Shown piece by piece: positions 1 to 9,357 of a stretch of 64,000 nt of DNA (position 1 is its first letter; each line of letters starts with the position of its first letter). Where the stretch lies: the NCBI GenBank assembly GCA_028288485.1, contig JAQBNO010000057.1, positions 1-64,000 of the forward strand, in the 5' to 3' direction. This DNA comes from Segetibacter sp. GTDB lineage: Bacteria > Bacteroidota > Bacteroidia > Chitinophagales > Chitinophagaceae. Both the position numbers and the translations under genes were made by a program. The notes beneath the pieces were generated by a model. It searched no databases and had not been told where the DNA came from. It saw nothing but the letters and a program-made list of their open reading frames with translations.

Positions 1-290
1 ACAGCATATAGCGCAATATGTCCGACAATCCCATAACAAGCTGTTTTACGCTTTTTAATATTTAATTTTACTCCCTCCACTTTCTCTGAATAAATTTGAA
101 TGGTGTCGTTGTAACAAAAATGGATAACCGACGTCTCCGCAGTTTTAATATTGCTTTCAATTATCCACTAGCCCTTATCTAAGATCCACTGAGGCGTTGA
201 CGTGCAATACTCATTTTCCTGGGCAAATGCAAGTGTAGATATCAGGGTTGAAATCACCGGCAACGCAAAATTTTCTAGACACTTTTACAT
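1..290 (-). pseudogene. Decayed small secreted-protein gene, runs off left edge
   Basis: Read on the - strand from an ATG at 290-288, one frame stays protein-like to the window edge but is broken twice: TAA at codon 2 (287-285) and TAG at codon 41 (170-168). Between the stops the frame encodes a signal-peptide-like stretch (ALPVISTLISTLAFAQ) followed by a polar segment. After the TAG, 56 codons stay open, with a beta-rich, charged stretch (SVIHFCYNDTIQIYSEKVEG) like the mature part of small exported Bacteroidota proteins. No family is recognised. I infer a gene killed by point mutations; the alternative is a chance open frame. Confidence 0.5.
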
Positions 291-512
291 AAAGTTGTTT
301 TTGGTATTTTTAATTACCACATAAAACTATACGAAGTACAGAAGTGAAATTTTTATAACAGGCAGGCGGACCTTGGCCTGGCATATACAATAGAAGCAAA
401 GAGATAAACAGCACTAAAGTCGATGAAAGCATTTAGTCGACGAAAACAGCTGCTTTGTACGTGATTTTGACCTCGAGGTTATTAATCTACCATGTAAAAA
501 AAACACCGGTTT

Positions 513-2141
513 CTATGTTCTTTTTTCTACCATAGCCCTAAGGCGCAACTCTTCTATATCCAGTTCTTCTTCAGCCTTCCTGATGGTTTCATCATTATAT
601 GTTCCTTCTTTACGGAAACGGTTTAAAAGTTCATGTTCATACTTCACTATTTCAAGTTGCGCTGCCAGCAGTTGATTAATAAAGGTAAATTGAGAATCAG
701 TTTGTCTCAATTCTCCTTTATTTCGTTTCTCCTTGTCTGAGAGCAGCTTAATTGCTATCTCATACTGCTTCCTAATCTGAACTGCTACCTTTTCATCTAG
801 TTCAATAGGAAAATCATGATTAATATATTGCAGAATGCTTTCTGATACACTCAACTGCAAATCTTTTTCATCTTGCTTTTGCAAACCTTCCTGGGGCTTA
901 ATTTTAAGCAGCCTGACTAACAGGGGCAGTGTTAATCCCTGTACTACCAACGTTACCAATATAACGATAAAGGCAAGTAACAGTATAGAATGCCGTTTTG
1001 GGAAAGGAACACCTTCACGTATCGTCAACGGCAACGCTAATGCTGTAGCCAGGCTTACAACACCTCTTGTACCGGTCCATGCAACAATCAGTACATTTTT
1101 CCACGAGGTTTTTTCTTCTTCCTCTACGCCTACGCCCATTGTCTTCCCGCTAAATAACGATCGGTGATATGCTCCTGCAAATACCCACACTATCCTGATG
1201 ACTATGGTTACTAAACTTATGACCAACCCATACCCAATAAGCTCAACGACTGTATTTGTTTTCAGATCCTCTACAATTGCAGGCAACTGAAGGCCAATAA
1301 GAATAAATACAATTCCGTTAAGAAAAAAAATAACAGTTTCCCAAACTGCCTTTGTTTGCAACCTTGTTTGCGATGAATATGCTTCCCTTGAACGCCACGA
1401 AATAAATAAGCCGGCGCTGACCACAGATAGTACCCCGGATAAATGAAAATGCTCCGCAAGCAGGTATGCAACAAAAGGTGTAAGCAGGCTTAGACTTGTT
1501 TCTACGACTGCATTGTCCTTAATTTTCTTATGCGAAAATACGAGCACATATCCTATCAGTAAACCTATAAGAATTCCACCACCTGCAACCAATAAAAATT
1601 CAACGCTTGCCTTCCACAAAACGAAGGTACCGCTAACGGCAGCGGCTATAGCATAACGATAAGCGATCAGTGCGGATGCATCATTTACCAGGCTTTCACC
1701 TTCAATAATGGTGATTACTTTCCGGTTTAGTCCGAGGCCTTTTATAATACTTGTAGCTGCCACCGCATCTGGCGGGGAAACAATGGCACCCAAAACAAAA
1801 GCCAACGGCCAGGTAAAGCCGGGGATAAGATAATGAGCTGCAACAGCAACAGAGACTGTTGTACAAAAAACGAGGGTAATGGCAAGTGTGGATATCGGTC
1901 TTATTTCCTTTTTGAAGTCGTGCCATGATGTTTTAGAAGCAGCATCATAAAGCAAGGGAGGCAAAAAGATCAGGAATACGATGTCGGGATTCATTTCGAG
2001 GTCGGGCAAAAAAGGCACAAAGCCAATGATCAATCCAACTACGACCAGCAGGATAGGATAAGGCAGTTTTATCTTATCTGCAAATGCTGACAGGGTAATC
2101 AGAATGGTCAGTAGGAATATGACGATTTCGAAATTCTCCAT
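513..2141 (-). CDS. Na+/H+ antiporter, CPA1 (NhaP/YjcE) family
   Basis: Inner-membrane cation/proton antiporter of about 542 aa. A series of hydrophobic segments fills roughly the first 400 residues, and the CPA1 core is visible: SPPDAVAATSI and GESLVNDASALIAY (the ND pair of the ion-binding site), then WTGTRGVVSLATALALPL. The last ~130 residues form a charged cytoplasmic helical tail, as in YjcE-type exchangers. The ATG at 2141 (MENFEIVIFLL) is chosen because the 45 residues of open frame upstream are low-complexity and are encoded by direct repeats. It probably serves pH and sodium homeostasis. The exchanged ion (Na+, K+ or Li+) cannot be told from sequence alone. No operon partner is seen. 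Confidence 0.9.
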   Translation of the reverse strand: MENFEIVIFLLTILITLSAFADKIKLPYPILLVVVGLIIGFVPFLPDLEMNPDIVFLIFLPPLLYDAASKTSWHDFKKEIRPISTLAITLVFCTTVSVAVAAHYLIPGFTWPLAFVLGAIVSPPDAVAATSIIKGLGLNRKVITIIEGESLVNDASALIAYRYAIAAAVSGTFVLWKASVEFLLVAGGGILIGLLIGYVLVFSHKKIKDNAVVETSLSLLTPFVAYLLAEHFHLSGVLSVVSAGLFISWRSREAYSSQTRLQTKAVWETVIFFLNGIVFILIGLQLPAIVEDLKTNTVVELIGYGLVISLVTIVIRIVWVFAGAYHRSLFSGKTMGVGVEEEEKTSWKNVLIVAWTGTRGVVSLATALALPLTIREGVPFPKRHSILLLAFIVILVTLVVQGLTLPLLVRLLKIKPQEGLQKQDEKDLQLSVSESILQYINHDFPIELDEKVAVQIRKQYEIAIKLLSDKEKRNKGELRQTDSQFTFINQLLAAQLEIVKYEHELLNRFRKEGTYNDETIRKAEEELDIEELRLRAMVEKRT

Positions 2142-2169
2142 GCGGCAAAGGTAAGGGGGGAAGAGGGAG

Positions 2170-2242
2170 TTGGCGGATGACGGCTGGTGAGGAGGTTGAC
2201 GGATGACTGGTGAGGGTTGACAGATGCCTGTTGACGGATGAC
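2170..2242. repeat. Four direct copies of a TTGACGGATGAC-type unit
   Basis: TTGGCGGATGAC (2170), TTGACGGATGAC (2196), TTGACAGATGCC (2217) and TTGACGGATGAC (2231) recur with spacings of 26, 21 and 14 bases just upstream of the antiporter start. They account for the spurious upstream extension of that reading frame. The function is unknown; they may be a regulator binding array or a slippage product. Confidence 0.6.
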
Positions 2243-2414
2243 AGAAGAAGTAGGAAGTGGGGGGCAAGAAGTACAAATAAAAAAGTAATCATGACTGAAG
2301 GGAACGCTATTTCTCGGGTTAGTGCCGGGAGAAGGTGATGGCTTGACGAAGTATTACAGTATGTATGGAAGCCGAATTTTATATTTTTAACAACAGCCGG
2401 AACCTGCAGTTGAA

Positions 2415-2422
2415 TAAGTTTG
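2415..2422 (+). promoter_or_regulatory. Bacteroidota -7 promoter element (TAAGTTTG) for the M61 gene
   Basis: TAAGTTTG matches the TAnnTTTG -7 consensus of Bacteroidota primary-sigma promoters and lies 42 bases before the chosen ATG. No clear -33 TTG is seen at the right distance. Confidence 0.45.
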
Positions 2423-2464
2423 CACAAAACAATTTCGCGCACGAATAACAACGCTATTGACATT

Positions 2465-4792
2465 ATGAAAAAACTGATACTTGGCTTCTTTTTCAGTTCG
2501 TTTATTACTTTTTCAATTACCGCATATTCACAGGATGAATACCGGTATTCAGTAGATTTAGGTAAGGTTCAAAACGATGCTGTAACAGTGGAGCTGCAGA
2601 CACCCAAAGTAAAAACAAGCGCCGTTACTTTTTCGTTTCCGAAAATTATTCCGGGAACTTATTCGATCAGTGATTACGGAAAATTTATAAGTGATGTAAA
2701 AGCATTTGATAATGCAGGAAAGCCTTTGCCGGTATCGAAAATCTCAACAGATAAATGGAAAATAACCCGGGCGAACGTTTTGTCGAGGATTACCTATAAA
2801 GTTGAAGACATTTTTGATTCGGAGATCAAACACGGCATCTATCCAATGGCCGCCACCAACATTGAGGAAGGAAAAGATTTTGTAATTCATACGCCCGGTT
2901 TCTTTGGCTTTTTTGACGGCTATAACCGCCTGCCTTTCACCATTAGTATTGCCAAGCCTGCTAACCTTTACGGCTCAACCAGCCTTACCGATACTGATGA
3001 TAACTCTTTAAAAGATGTGTTTAAAGTTGCTAACGTGGATGAACTGTATGATTCACCTATTATGTATACTGTACCCGATACTACTACAATAACTGTAGGC
3101 AATTGCCGCGTATTGGTTTCTGTTTATTCTCCGGGGAAAAATATTCAGTCTAAACAAATAGCCGAGTGGATGACCGATCTGCTGGAAGCAGCACGCCAAT
3201 ATCTTGGAGGTAAATTGCCTGCAGATAAATATGCATTCTTATTTTACTTTAAGGACCCGAAAGTGAAGCAGTCTTTTACACCCGGAATGGGTGGTGCGCT
3301 TGAGCATACCACTTCCTCATTTTATTACCTCCCCGACTTGCCTGCCAGCCAAATCAAGAACACGATCGTTCATGTATGCTCGCATGAATTTTTTCATATC
3401 ATCACTCCCCTGACCATCTCCTCGAAAGAGATTAAAGAGTTTAATTATGATGAACCCGTTCTTTCGAAGCATTTATGGTTGTACGAAGGCTCGACCGAAT
3501 ATACTTCTTATCACGTACAGGTAAAGCACGGCATGCAAAGTAAACAGGAGTTCCTGCAGACACTGTCCGATAAAATAACTTCATCGCGTAAGCAGTTTAA
3601 CGATACGCTTCCTTTTACCGTTTTAAGTAAGCAAGCCGCGGGGAAATATGCAAAAGAATATGGAAATGTTTACGAAAAAGGAGCATTGATCACTGCTTGT
3701 CTCGATATCTATCTTCTCCATTTATCTAACGGCAACTATGGCTTCCGCAACCTTACTTACGACCTTGGCGTTCGTTTTGGAAAAAAGCGATACTTTAATG
3801 ACGATGAATTGTTCGGTGAAATCGGTGACTTAACCTACCCCGAAATTGAAGAGTTCCTTCAGAAATATGTTGCCGGTTCTTCGCCAATACCTTATGACTA
3901 CTTTTTTGGTCTTGCAGGAATTCAATTTACACCGAAAGCAGAGACGAAGGTTTATTCGCTGGGAGGCATCGCCCCTTATCCTACCGACAAAGGAATTATT
4001 ACGATCTCTCCGTATTCTAAACTGAATGATTTTGGTACTAAAGTAGGCTACAAAATCGGCGACGAATTGTATGCAATTAATGGTGTAAATCTTACTGCTG
4101 CCAATGTAATGCAGGCTATAGAAACAATTAAAAGCACCATGAAAGAAGGTGATAATTTCGAGGTAAAAGCAGGACGCAAAAATGCCGCAGGAACCATTGA
4201 TACTGTTATACTAAAGACAACTGTATTTAAAGCAACGCAAACTGAACTGAACAAACTGGCGCCAATGATTACTGCTACAGCCAAGCAAAAAATGGTTCAG
4301 CAAAAATGGCTCACTGCTGCAGAAACTAATGTAACAGCTACACCGCCTGCCGATCCTAAAGATGTAAGCAGTATTGATGCTATTGTCAAAGCTACTTACG
4401 AGGTTATCTCTGGTCCTGCAGGTCCACGCAACTGGGATCGTTTTAGCAGCCTGTTTTTGCCGGAAGCAAAAATGGGAGCTACGGTTACTTCGCCCGCCGG
4501 ACAGGAACAGTTTCGTTCTTTTACGCCTAACGAATACCGTAAATTAAATGCCCCCTTCTTTACCCAGTCCGCCTTTTACGAGGAAGAGTTAAAACGAAAT
4601 GTATCAGAGTTTGGCAATATGGCAACCGTAGCGTCTTCGTACCAGTTCAAATTCGATCCTGCAGGCAAGGTTGAGCAAAGAGGCATTAATTATTTTACCC
4701 TTGCAAAAGCCGGTGGAAGATGGTGGATCGTAAATCTGAGCTGGCAGGATGAAGATGAAAAAAATAAGTTGCCGGCAGGTTTTGAAAAGTAA
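2465..4792 (+). CDS. M61 family metallopeptidase with PDZ and C-terminal NTF2-like domain
   Basis: Exported zinc aminopeptidase-like protein of 775 aa. The start is placed at MKKLILGFF (2465), which gives a clean signal peptide ending near AYSQ; the frame is open 15 codons upstream, but that stretch is not signal-like. An N-terminal beta-rich M61 domain is followed by the catalytic zinc site H307-E308-F-F-H311 and the downstream glutamate in LWLYEGSTEY (E341), as in the glycyl-aminopeptidase family. A PDZ-like segment (GYKIGDELYAINGVN) follows at about 525-610. The last ~130 residues look like an NTF2/SnoaL fold, an extra domain not usual for the family. It probably trims peptides in the periplasm. 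Confidence 0.88.
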   Translation: MKKLILGFFFSSFITFSITAYSQDEYRYSVDLGKVQNDAVTVELQTPKVKTSAVTFSFPKIIPGTYSISDYGKFISDVKAFDNAGKPLPVSKISTDKWKITRANVLSRITYKVEDIFDSEIKHGIYPMAATNIEEGKDFVIHTPGFFGFFDGYNRLPFTISIAKPANLYGSTSLTDTDDNSLKDVFKVANVDELYDSPIMYTVPDTTTITVGNCRVLVSVYSPGKNIQSKQIAEWMTDLLEAARQYLGGKLPADKYAFLFYFKDPKVKQSFTPGMGGALEHTTSSFYYLPDLPASQIKNTIVHVCSHEFFHIITPLTISSKEIKEFNYDEPVLSKHLWLYEGSTEYTSYHVQVKHGMQSKQEFLQTLSDKITSSRKQFNDTLPFTVLSKQAAGKYAKEYGNVYEKGALITACLDIYLLHLSNGNYGFRNLTYDLGVRFGKKRYFNDDELFGEIGDLTYPEIEEFLQKYVAGSSPIPYDYFFGLAGIQFTPKAETKVYSLGGIAPYPTDKGIITISPYSKLNDFGTKVGYKIGDELYAINGVNLTAANVMQAIETIKSTMKEGDNFEVKAGRKNAAGTIDTVILKTTVFKATQTELNKLAPMITATAKQKMVQQKWLTAAETNVTATPPADPKDVSSIDAIVKATYEVISGPAGPRNWDRFSSLFLPEAKMGATVTSPAGQEQFRSFTPNEYRKLNAPFFTQSAFYEEELKRNVSEFGNMATVASSYQFKFDPAGKVEQRGINYFTLAKAGGRWWIVNLSWQDEDEKNKLPAGFEK

Positions 4793-4855
4793 TGTTTTCA
4801 AAAGCGAGGCCTGTATGTTTACGAACCAGCCACGTTTAAAGCTATAGAAATAAGT

Positions 4856-4906
4856 ACACAGCCGGAACCAAAAGTGAAGCTTTTTTGGTTCCGGCTGTGT
4901 TTCTTT
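4856..4906 (+). terminator. Strong intrinsic terminator after the M61 gene
   Basis: An 18-base-pair perfect stem (4856-4873 with 4883-4900) carries the CAGCCGGAACC arm and is followed by TTCTTT. It sits 64 bases after the M61 stop. Confidence 0.85.
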
Positions 4907-4911
4907 ACCGG

Positions 4912-5050
4912 GCATCGTTGCCACGCTCGCTTGTACTGTAAATGCATTATTCAACGTGGCAGTTTTTACCCTGAGCCGGCCGAAGGGTACCCTGAACTTG
5001 TCGAAGGTCGCACCCTGAACTTGTCGAAGGTCGCACCCTTGTACTTTTTG
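4912..5050 (+). repeat. Composite intergenic repeat, subtype A, with GTCGAAGG units
   Basis: The 21-base core (CGTTG, nine bases, CTTGTAC) lies at 4916-4936. Its TGCCACG arm pairs with CGTGGCA about 35 bases on. Three tandem CCCTGA..GTCGAAGG-type units follow (4972-5038), then CTTGTAC-TTTTT. The same arrangement recurs, in either orientation, at 22507, 41384, 53803 and 58562. Confidence 0.8.
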
Positions 5051-5218
5051 TTCCACCTGCCACCATGCACCCTTTTTATAATACACGAATTCTCCATCCC
5101 CAAAATAATTCTCTCGAGACACGTCACTTTATTGCTCCCCGAAAAGGATTGATTTTTGCAATGGTGGAATTTGGGAACCTATTTAAATTAGTTTATTACT
5201 TCTTCAATTTTATTAACA

Positions 5219-5569
5219 ATGATAGGTATGCAAAATGCGGTGTATTCCATTCGTCCCTACAGGTGGCAAAACATGTGGGTATTCGATGACGAACGGGTAG
5301 GATTGGTAAAAGAACCATTTGTTATGGGCATCCCCGAAATCATAAATAAAGCGGTTGCTCATTTGCCTAACCCTGAAGCAGGTTTTACTGTGCTGTTTAA
5401 TAATACCGGCCTGCCATCTCCTGACCTTGTACTTAAAAAGGTGGATACGGATTCGGGTGGAACGTGGTACGAACAGGAAGGCTCAGGAATGAAAGGATGG
5501 TTATGCCCCGCCCTTTTTAAATATTACCCGGAAGCCCCGGAAAAGTTATTTATAAAGGTTAGTGAATAA
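5219..5569 (+). CDS. Small conserved protein, DUF6717-like
   Basis: A 116-aa soluble protein with no signal peptide or membrane segment. The aromatic-rich start (YSIRPYRWQNMWVFDD) followed by GLVKEPFVMGIPEII and a C-terminal FIKV strand recalls the DUF6717 family, whose function is unknown; this match is from memory. The start could be ATG 5219 or ATG 5228 (MQNAVYS). It stands alone between the M61 gene and tRNA-Phe and is followed by a terminator at 5681. The composition is protein-like and the frame is clearly coding. Confidence 0.75.
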   Translation: MIGMQNAVYSIRPYRWQNMWVFDDERVGLVKEPFVMGIPEIINKAVAHLPNPEAGFTVLFNNTGLPSPDLVLKKVDTDSGGTWYEQEGSGMKGWLCPALFKYYPEAPEKLFIKVSE

Positions 5570-5599
5570 GAAGTTTTCATTGCCGAATAACGAAGAAAA

Positions 5600-5656
5600 G
5601 TACAAGAGTGCGACGCAACGGGACTCTTATAGCAGTAATTGGCCCGGCCCCCAAAA
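5600..5656 (-). repeat. Dispersed repeat, subtype C
   Basis: A full 21-base core on the - strand (GTACAAG-AGTGCGACG-CAACG as read on +, 5600-5620) is followed by TATAGCAG and the element end GGCCCGGCCCCCAAAAG. The end block matches those at 30950, 53930 and 58735. Confidence 0.75.
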
Positions 5657-5680
5657 GTCTCTTCTCAGAATGACATAACC

Positions 5681-5729
5681 GTTAGTCCAATAAAAAAGGT
5701 CAGCCCTTATTATTGGACTAACCTTTTTT
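5681..5729 (+). terminator. Intrinsic terminator between the DUF6717-like gene and tRNA-Phe
   Basis: A perfect 13-bp stem, GTTAGTCCAATAA (5681-5693) with TTATTGGACTAAC (5710-5722), is followed by CTTTTTTTA. The T tract suits + strand transcripts. The loop is also T-rich when read on the - strand, so it may stop tRNA transcripts too. Confidence 0.75.
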
Positions 5730-5736
5730 ACTCACG

Positions 5737-5809
5737 TGGTGTGAGCCGGGATCGAACCGGCGACACAAGGATTTTCAGTCCTTTGCTCTACCGACTGAGC
5801 TACCGCACC
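5737..5809 (-). tRNA. tRNA-Phe (GAA)
   Basis: A 73-nt cloverleaf on the - strand: acceptor GGTGCGG/TCACACC, D arm GCTC..GAGC, anticodon arm AAGGA-CTGAAAA-TCCTT giving anticodon GAA, variable loop GTGTC, T arm GCCGG-TTCGATC-CCGGC and discriminator A. The CCA end is not encoded. The acceptor has a C5-A68 mismatch and a G7-U66 wobble, which is unusual for a housekeeping tRNA. Confidence 0.95.
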
Positions 5810-5923
5810 ATCTAACCCTTACTTTTTTCAGGATTAATTTCCCTTTCGGGCTGCAAATATAAGATGTAATTTAAAAATGCCAAATTTAAAAATTAGAAAA
5901 TTCTAAAAAATGTATACGGCATT

Positions 5924-5954
5924 TCTAAAAGTCCCCTTCAGGCAGACTTTTAGA
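5924..5954 (-). terminator. Hairpin just downstream of asnS
   Basis: A 10-bp perfect stem, TCTAAAAGTC (5924-5933) with GACTTTTAGA (5945-5954), starts 4 bases after the asnS stop on the - strand. No long T tract follows, so it may act as a 3' stabiliser rather than a true terminator. Confidence 0.5.
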
Positions 5955-5958
5955 GGAT

Positions 5959-7395
5959 TTAAAATTCACAATTCTTCGGTGTTCTTGCAAATGGAATGAC
6001 GTCCCTGATATTGGTCATGCCGGTTACAAATTGCACCATTCGTTCAAAACCTAGTCCAAAACCGGCATGCGGAACTGTTCCAAAACGACGAGTGTCTAAA
6101 TAGTAACTCATCTCTTCTACCGGGATATGCATTTCCGCCATCCGTTTTTCAAGGTTTTCCAGTCGTTCTTCTCTTTGTGAGCCACCTACAATTTCGCCAA
6201 TACCTGGCGCAAGAATATCCATCGCTGCAACCGTTTTACCATCTTCATTTAAACGCATGTAAAACGATTTGATGTCTTTAGGGTATCCTGTTACGATTAC
6301 CGGCTTTTTAAAGTGCTTTTCTACCAGGTACCGCTCATGCTCACTTTGCAGATCGATACCCCACTTTACATCGTACTTGAACTTCTTCTTTTTATAATGC
6401 GGACTTTCCAATAAAATGTCGATCGCCTGGGTGTAAGTAATACGTTCGAAATTATTGTTCAAAACAAACTCCAGTTTTTGTAACAAACCCAACTCGCTTC
6501 GCTCGTTCTGCGGCTTTTGCTTTTCTTCTTCAGTAAGGCGTTGGTCGAGGAATTCGATATCTTCCCTGTTATTATCCAACGCATACTGGATCAGGTATCT
6601 AATAAACTCTTCGGCCAGGTTCATATTGTCTTCAATGTCGTAAAAAGCCATTTCAGGTTCTATCATCCAGAACTCGGCAAGGTGCCTCGTAGTATTAGAA
6701 TTTTCGGCTCTGAACGTTGGACCGAACGTATAAATTTCACTGAATGCCATTGCTCCAAGCTCTCCTTCGAGTTGACCGCTCACTGTAAGGTTAGCGCTTT
6801 TCCCAAAAAAGTCTTCTTTGAAATTTACAGTTCCATCTTCATTTCGGGGAGTGTCTTCAAATGGCAATGTGGTTACCCTAAACATTTCTCCGGCGCCTTC
6901 TGCATCGGAAGAAGTAATAATGGGAGTATGCAGGTAAACAAAACCTTTATCATTAAAAAATTTATGAACAGCAAAGGCAAGCGAATGTCTTATGCGAAAC
7001 ACAGAGCCAAATGTATTGGTGCGAAAACGGAGATGTGCTATTTCACGTAAAAATTCCAGGCTGTGCTTTTTAGGTTGTAAGGGGTATTTATCGGCATCAC
7101 TATCTCCTAAAATTTCAAGAGCAGTTGCTTTTACTTCAACCTTTTGTCCTTTGCCTAATGAAGGAACAACCTGTCCTGTTACTTTTAATGAGGCGCCGGT
7201 AGTAATTCTTTTTAAAGTTGCTTCATTTAATAAACCTAACTCTACCACCACCTGCAAATTATTATTTGTGCTTCCGTCGTTCAAAGCTATAAACTGGTTG
7301 TTACGAAAAGTACGAACCCAGCCCATTACAGTAACTTCATGTCCTGTTTCAGCAGAAGAAAGCAAATCTTTAACCTTCACTCGTTTATTAAACAT
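5959..7395 (-). CDS. asnS: Asparaginyl-tRNA synthetase
   Basis: A class II synthetase of 478 aa that charges tRNA-Asn in the cytoplasm. The N-terminal OB-fold anticodon-binding domain is seen at about 15-105 ([20 protein letters not shown]). The catalytic domain carries motif 2 ([19 protein letters not shown]) and motif 3 ([15 protein letters not shown]). The Asn-type rather than Asp-type assignment rests on overall length and the [11 protein letters not shown] signature. The ATG at 7395 ([10 protein letters not shown]) is preferred because the longer frame begins at a TTG that overlaps a TATCTTTG promoter element. Confidence 0.95.
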   Translation of the reverse strand: MFNKRVKVKDLLSSAETGHEVTVMGWVRTFRNNQFIALNDGSTNNNLQVVVELGLLNEATLKRITTGASLKVTGQVVPSLGKGQKVEVKATALEILGDSDADKYPLQPKKHSLEFLREIAHLRFRTNTFGSVFRIRHSLAFAVHKFFNDKGFVYLHTPIITSSDAEGAGEMFRVTTLPFEDTPRNEDGTVNFKEDFFGKSANLTVSGQLEGELGAMAFSEIYTFGPTFRAENSNTTRHLAEFWMIEPEMAFYDIEDNMNLAEEFIRYLIQYALDNNREDIEFLDQRLTEEEKQKPQNERSELGLLQKLEFVLNNNFERITYTQAIDILLESPHYKKKKFKYDVKWGIDLQSEHERYLVEKHFKKPVIVTGYPKDIKSFYMRLNEDGKTVAAMDILAPGIGEIVGGSQREERLENLEKRMAEMHIPVEEMSYYLDTRRFGTVPHAGFGLGFERMVQFVTGMTNIRDVIPFARTPKNCEF

Positions 7396-7416
7396 ATCGT
7401 TTATTTTATAGGACGG

Positions 7417-7424
7417 CAAAGATA
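7417..7424 (-). promoter_or_regulatory. -7 promoter element (TATCTTTG) for asnS
   Basis: TATCTTTG read on the - strand lies 21 bases before the asnS ATG, as expected for a short-leader Bacteroidota transcript. It decides the start codon, since the alternative TTG start falls inside it. Confidence 0.5.
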
Positions 7425-7709
7425 AGGAGTTGTGCTTTTGTGTTTTGTAGTAACCATTCCACTGTTCTAAATAGTCAATGCTTTTAAACTACTTTGCACC
7501 GTTGTAAAATGATGCTGGTTAAGCGTTTATTTTATGCTGGAGTTTCTTGGTATTGCATAAATCATTTACCGGTTGCGTATCAGCTATTATTAAAACCAAT
7601 GAGTACCATAATGAGGCGGCGCTCAACGAATAGAAATCGCGATTCTACATCATGGCTCAACTTTTTTGAATGATTAAGGTTAATTAGTTTCAATGTAATT
7701 AAAGCAGCT
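7425..7709. other. Divergent intergenic region between asnS and the MscS gene
   Basis: No gene is convincing here. A 54-codon frame from ATG 7509 has no family features. The stretch CGATTCTACATCATGG near 7640 resembles GATGTAGAATCATGG near 9115. Confidence 0.4.
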
Positions 7710-8807
7710 ATGGATAATTTCTTAAACAGGGTTTATTGGGGAAATACGGTGTTACAATATCTATTTGTTCTTGCAGGATTAATAATAGCCTGGATAGGGC
7801 TTAAGATCATACGTTCGGTAGTTATAAGCACGATAAGAAAATTCACAAGCAAAACAACGACATCGTACGACGACGCTTTCATAAGTGTAGCTGAAAAATT
7901 TATCATCCCTTATGTTTATTTGCTTGCAAATTATATCATCATTAAGCAGTTGAGCTTTTCGGTAAGAGGGCAGCGAATCCTGGAAGTAGCCTTTACCCTC
8001 GTATCTGTTTATTTTTTAGTAAGAGCCTTTAACCATTTGCTTCATTATTCTATACAACTGTATTTAATTAAAAGAGAAGAGACAGTTACCAGGATCAAGC
8101 AGTTTGATGGGATGCTGATGGTAGTTAAAGCCCTTGTTTGGGTGATTGGATTATTATTTTTCCTTGATAACATTGGTTATAGTGTAACTACAATTATTGC
8201 AGGCCTTGGCATTGGTGGTATTGCAATTGCGCTTGCTGCACAAAATATATTAAGCGATCTGTTTAGCTATTTTGTCATCTTTCTGGATAAGCCTTTCGAA
8301 ATAGGAGACTTTATTGTTGTAAATGACAAAAGTGGTTCTGTAGAACAGATTGGATTTAAAACATCGCGTATTCGTAGCCTGGGAGGTGAAGAATTAATTA
8401 TACCTAATGCTGAACTGGTAAAGTCGACCATCAATAATTTTAAACGCCTTGAAAAAAGGAGAATCTCTTTTACCGTGCGGGTCGTATACGATACCCCGCC
8501 CGAGTTGTTGCAGGAGGTACCGGAGGTACTAAAAGCCGCTGTGGAAAAAAGAGAAAAAACGTTATTAGACCGTGCACATCTTGCAACTCTTGCCGATTAT
8601 TATATAAACTTCGAAGTAGTATATTTTGTATTGAGTGATGATTATAACCTGTATATGAATATCCAGCAGGCTATCCTGCTAGACATTATCACCGCTTTCA
8701 GAGCAAGGGGAATCAAGTTTGCATTACCGACACAAGTAAATTTAAATGCTAAAAATGAGGCTGAAATAAAACAAACCATTGAAAGTGACGTTGATAGTAA
8801 GAACTAA
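7710..8807 (+). CDS. MscS-family mechanosensitive channel
   Basis: Small-conductance mechanosensitive channel homologue, 365 aa, inner membrane. Hydrophobic segments lie at about 12-32, 70-90, 95-110 and 130-155. The pore helix region GLGIGGIAIALAAQNILSD is typical of TM3 of MscS and is followed by the beta domain (DKPFEIGDFIVV) and an alpha/beta cytoplasmic vestibule ending near residue 355. It would release solutes on osmotic downshock. It is a single gene with no operon partner: the next gene, rho, starts 550 bases later. Confidence 0.92.
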   Translation: MDNFLNRVYWGNTVLQYLFVLAGLIIAWIGLKIIRSVVISTIRKFTSKTTTSYDDAFISVAEKFIIPYVYLLANYIIIKQLSFSVRGQRILEVAFTLVSVYFLVRAFNHLLHYSIQLYLIKREETVTRIKQFDGMLMVVKALVWVIGLLFFLDNIGYSVTTIIAGLGIGGIAIALAAQNILSDLFSYFVIFLDKPFEIGDFIVVNDKSGSVEQIGFKTSRIRSLGGEELIIPNAELVKSTINNFKRLEKRRISFTVRVVYDTPPELLQEVPEVLKAAVEKREKTLLDRAHLATLADYYINFEVVYFVLSDDYNLYMNIQQAILLDIITAFRARGIKFALPTQVNLNAKNEAEIKQTIESDVDSKN

Positions 8808-9357
8808 GTGAAATCAAACATTTCAAAAGGCAACTTCGCGTACAGCATTTATGGTTTATTAGCCGACATTACCAAAAACACGACGCGGTTCTCACACGTC
8901 GATTGTTACTAAAGTCGCACCTGATTGCTGTTTTTTGCATCGCATTTTAAACGAAAAGTGTGGACTGACAGATAAACAGGTTAAAAAATCTGGCATGAAG
9001 TTTATACAGTTTACGTAACTGCCTGGTTGAAACACTCACTGTAATATTTACTCAAATAGAATTTAACCCTAAAGATTAATAGCAAACCAAAAGATGAACG
9101 GACTGCGACGCAACGATGTAGAATCATGGAACAGAGGCCTGAGTTCCCTTAAAAAATACTTATATCTTATCGAGAAAAGGCGAAAACAATGTAAAAGTTT
9201 TAATTTTACAGAATTGTAACGTAAACTTGCATTGAAATTCAAAACTGATCTGTCACACCACTCTTAGCTCATCAGTTTTTCGGTTTTCCCAATTTCATTT
9301 CATTCATTTTTTCCTTTTCACCTTGGATGTTTTGAGTTTTAACTATCAAAAATTTTT
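8808..9357 (+). other. Long leader region upstream of rho
   Basis: 550 bases without a convincing frame. It contains a partial subtype C repeat (GACTGCGACGCAACG, 9101-9115). The last ~160 bases before rho are AT-rich, with small imperfect hairpins. A long rho leader is compatible with autoregulation by Rho, as known for other bacteria, but no specific site can be named. Confidence 0.4.

Noticed and set aside
2141-2276. 45-residue N-terminal extension of the antiporter
   Set aside because: Low complexity and encoded by the direct repeats; MENFEIVIFLL is the family-like start.
4604-5122. 172-aa frame on the - strand
   Set aside because: It overlaps the M61 gene, the terminator and the repeat; its middle is translation of the GTCGAAGG repeat units.
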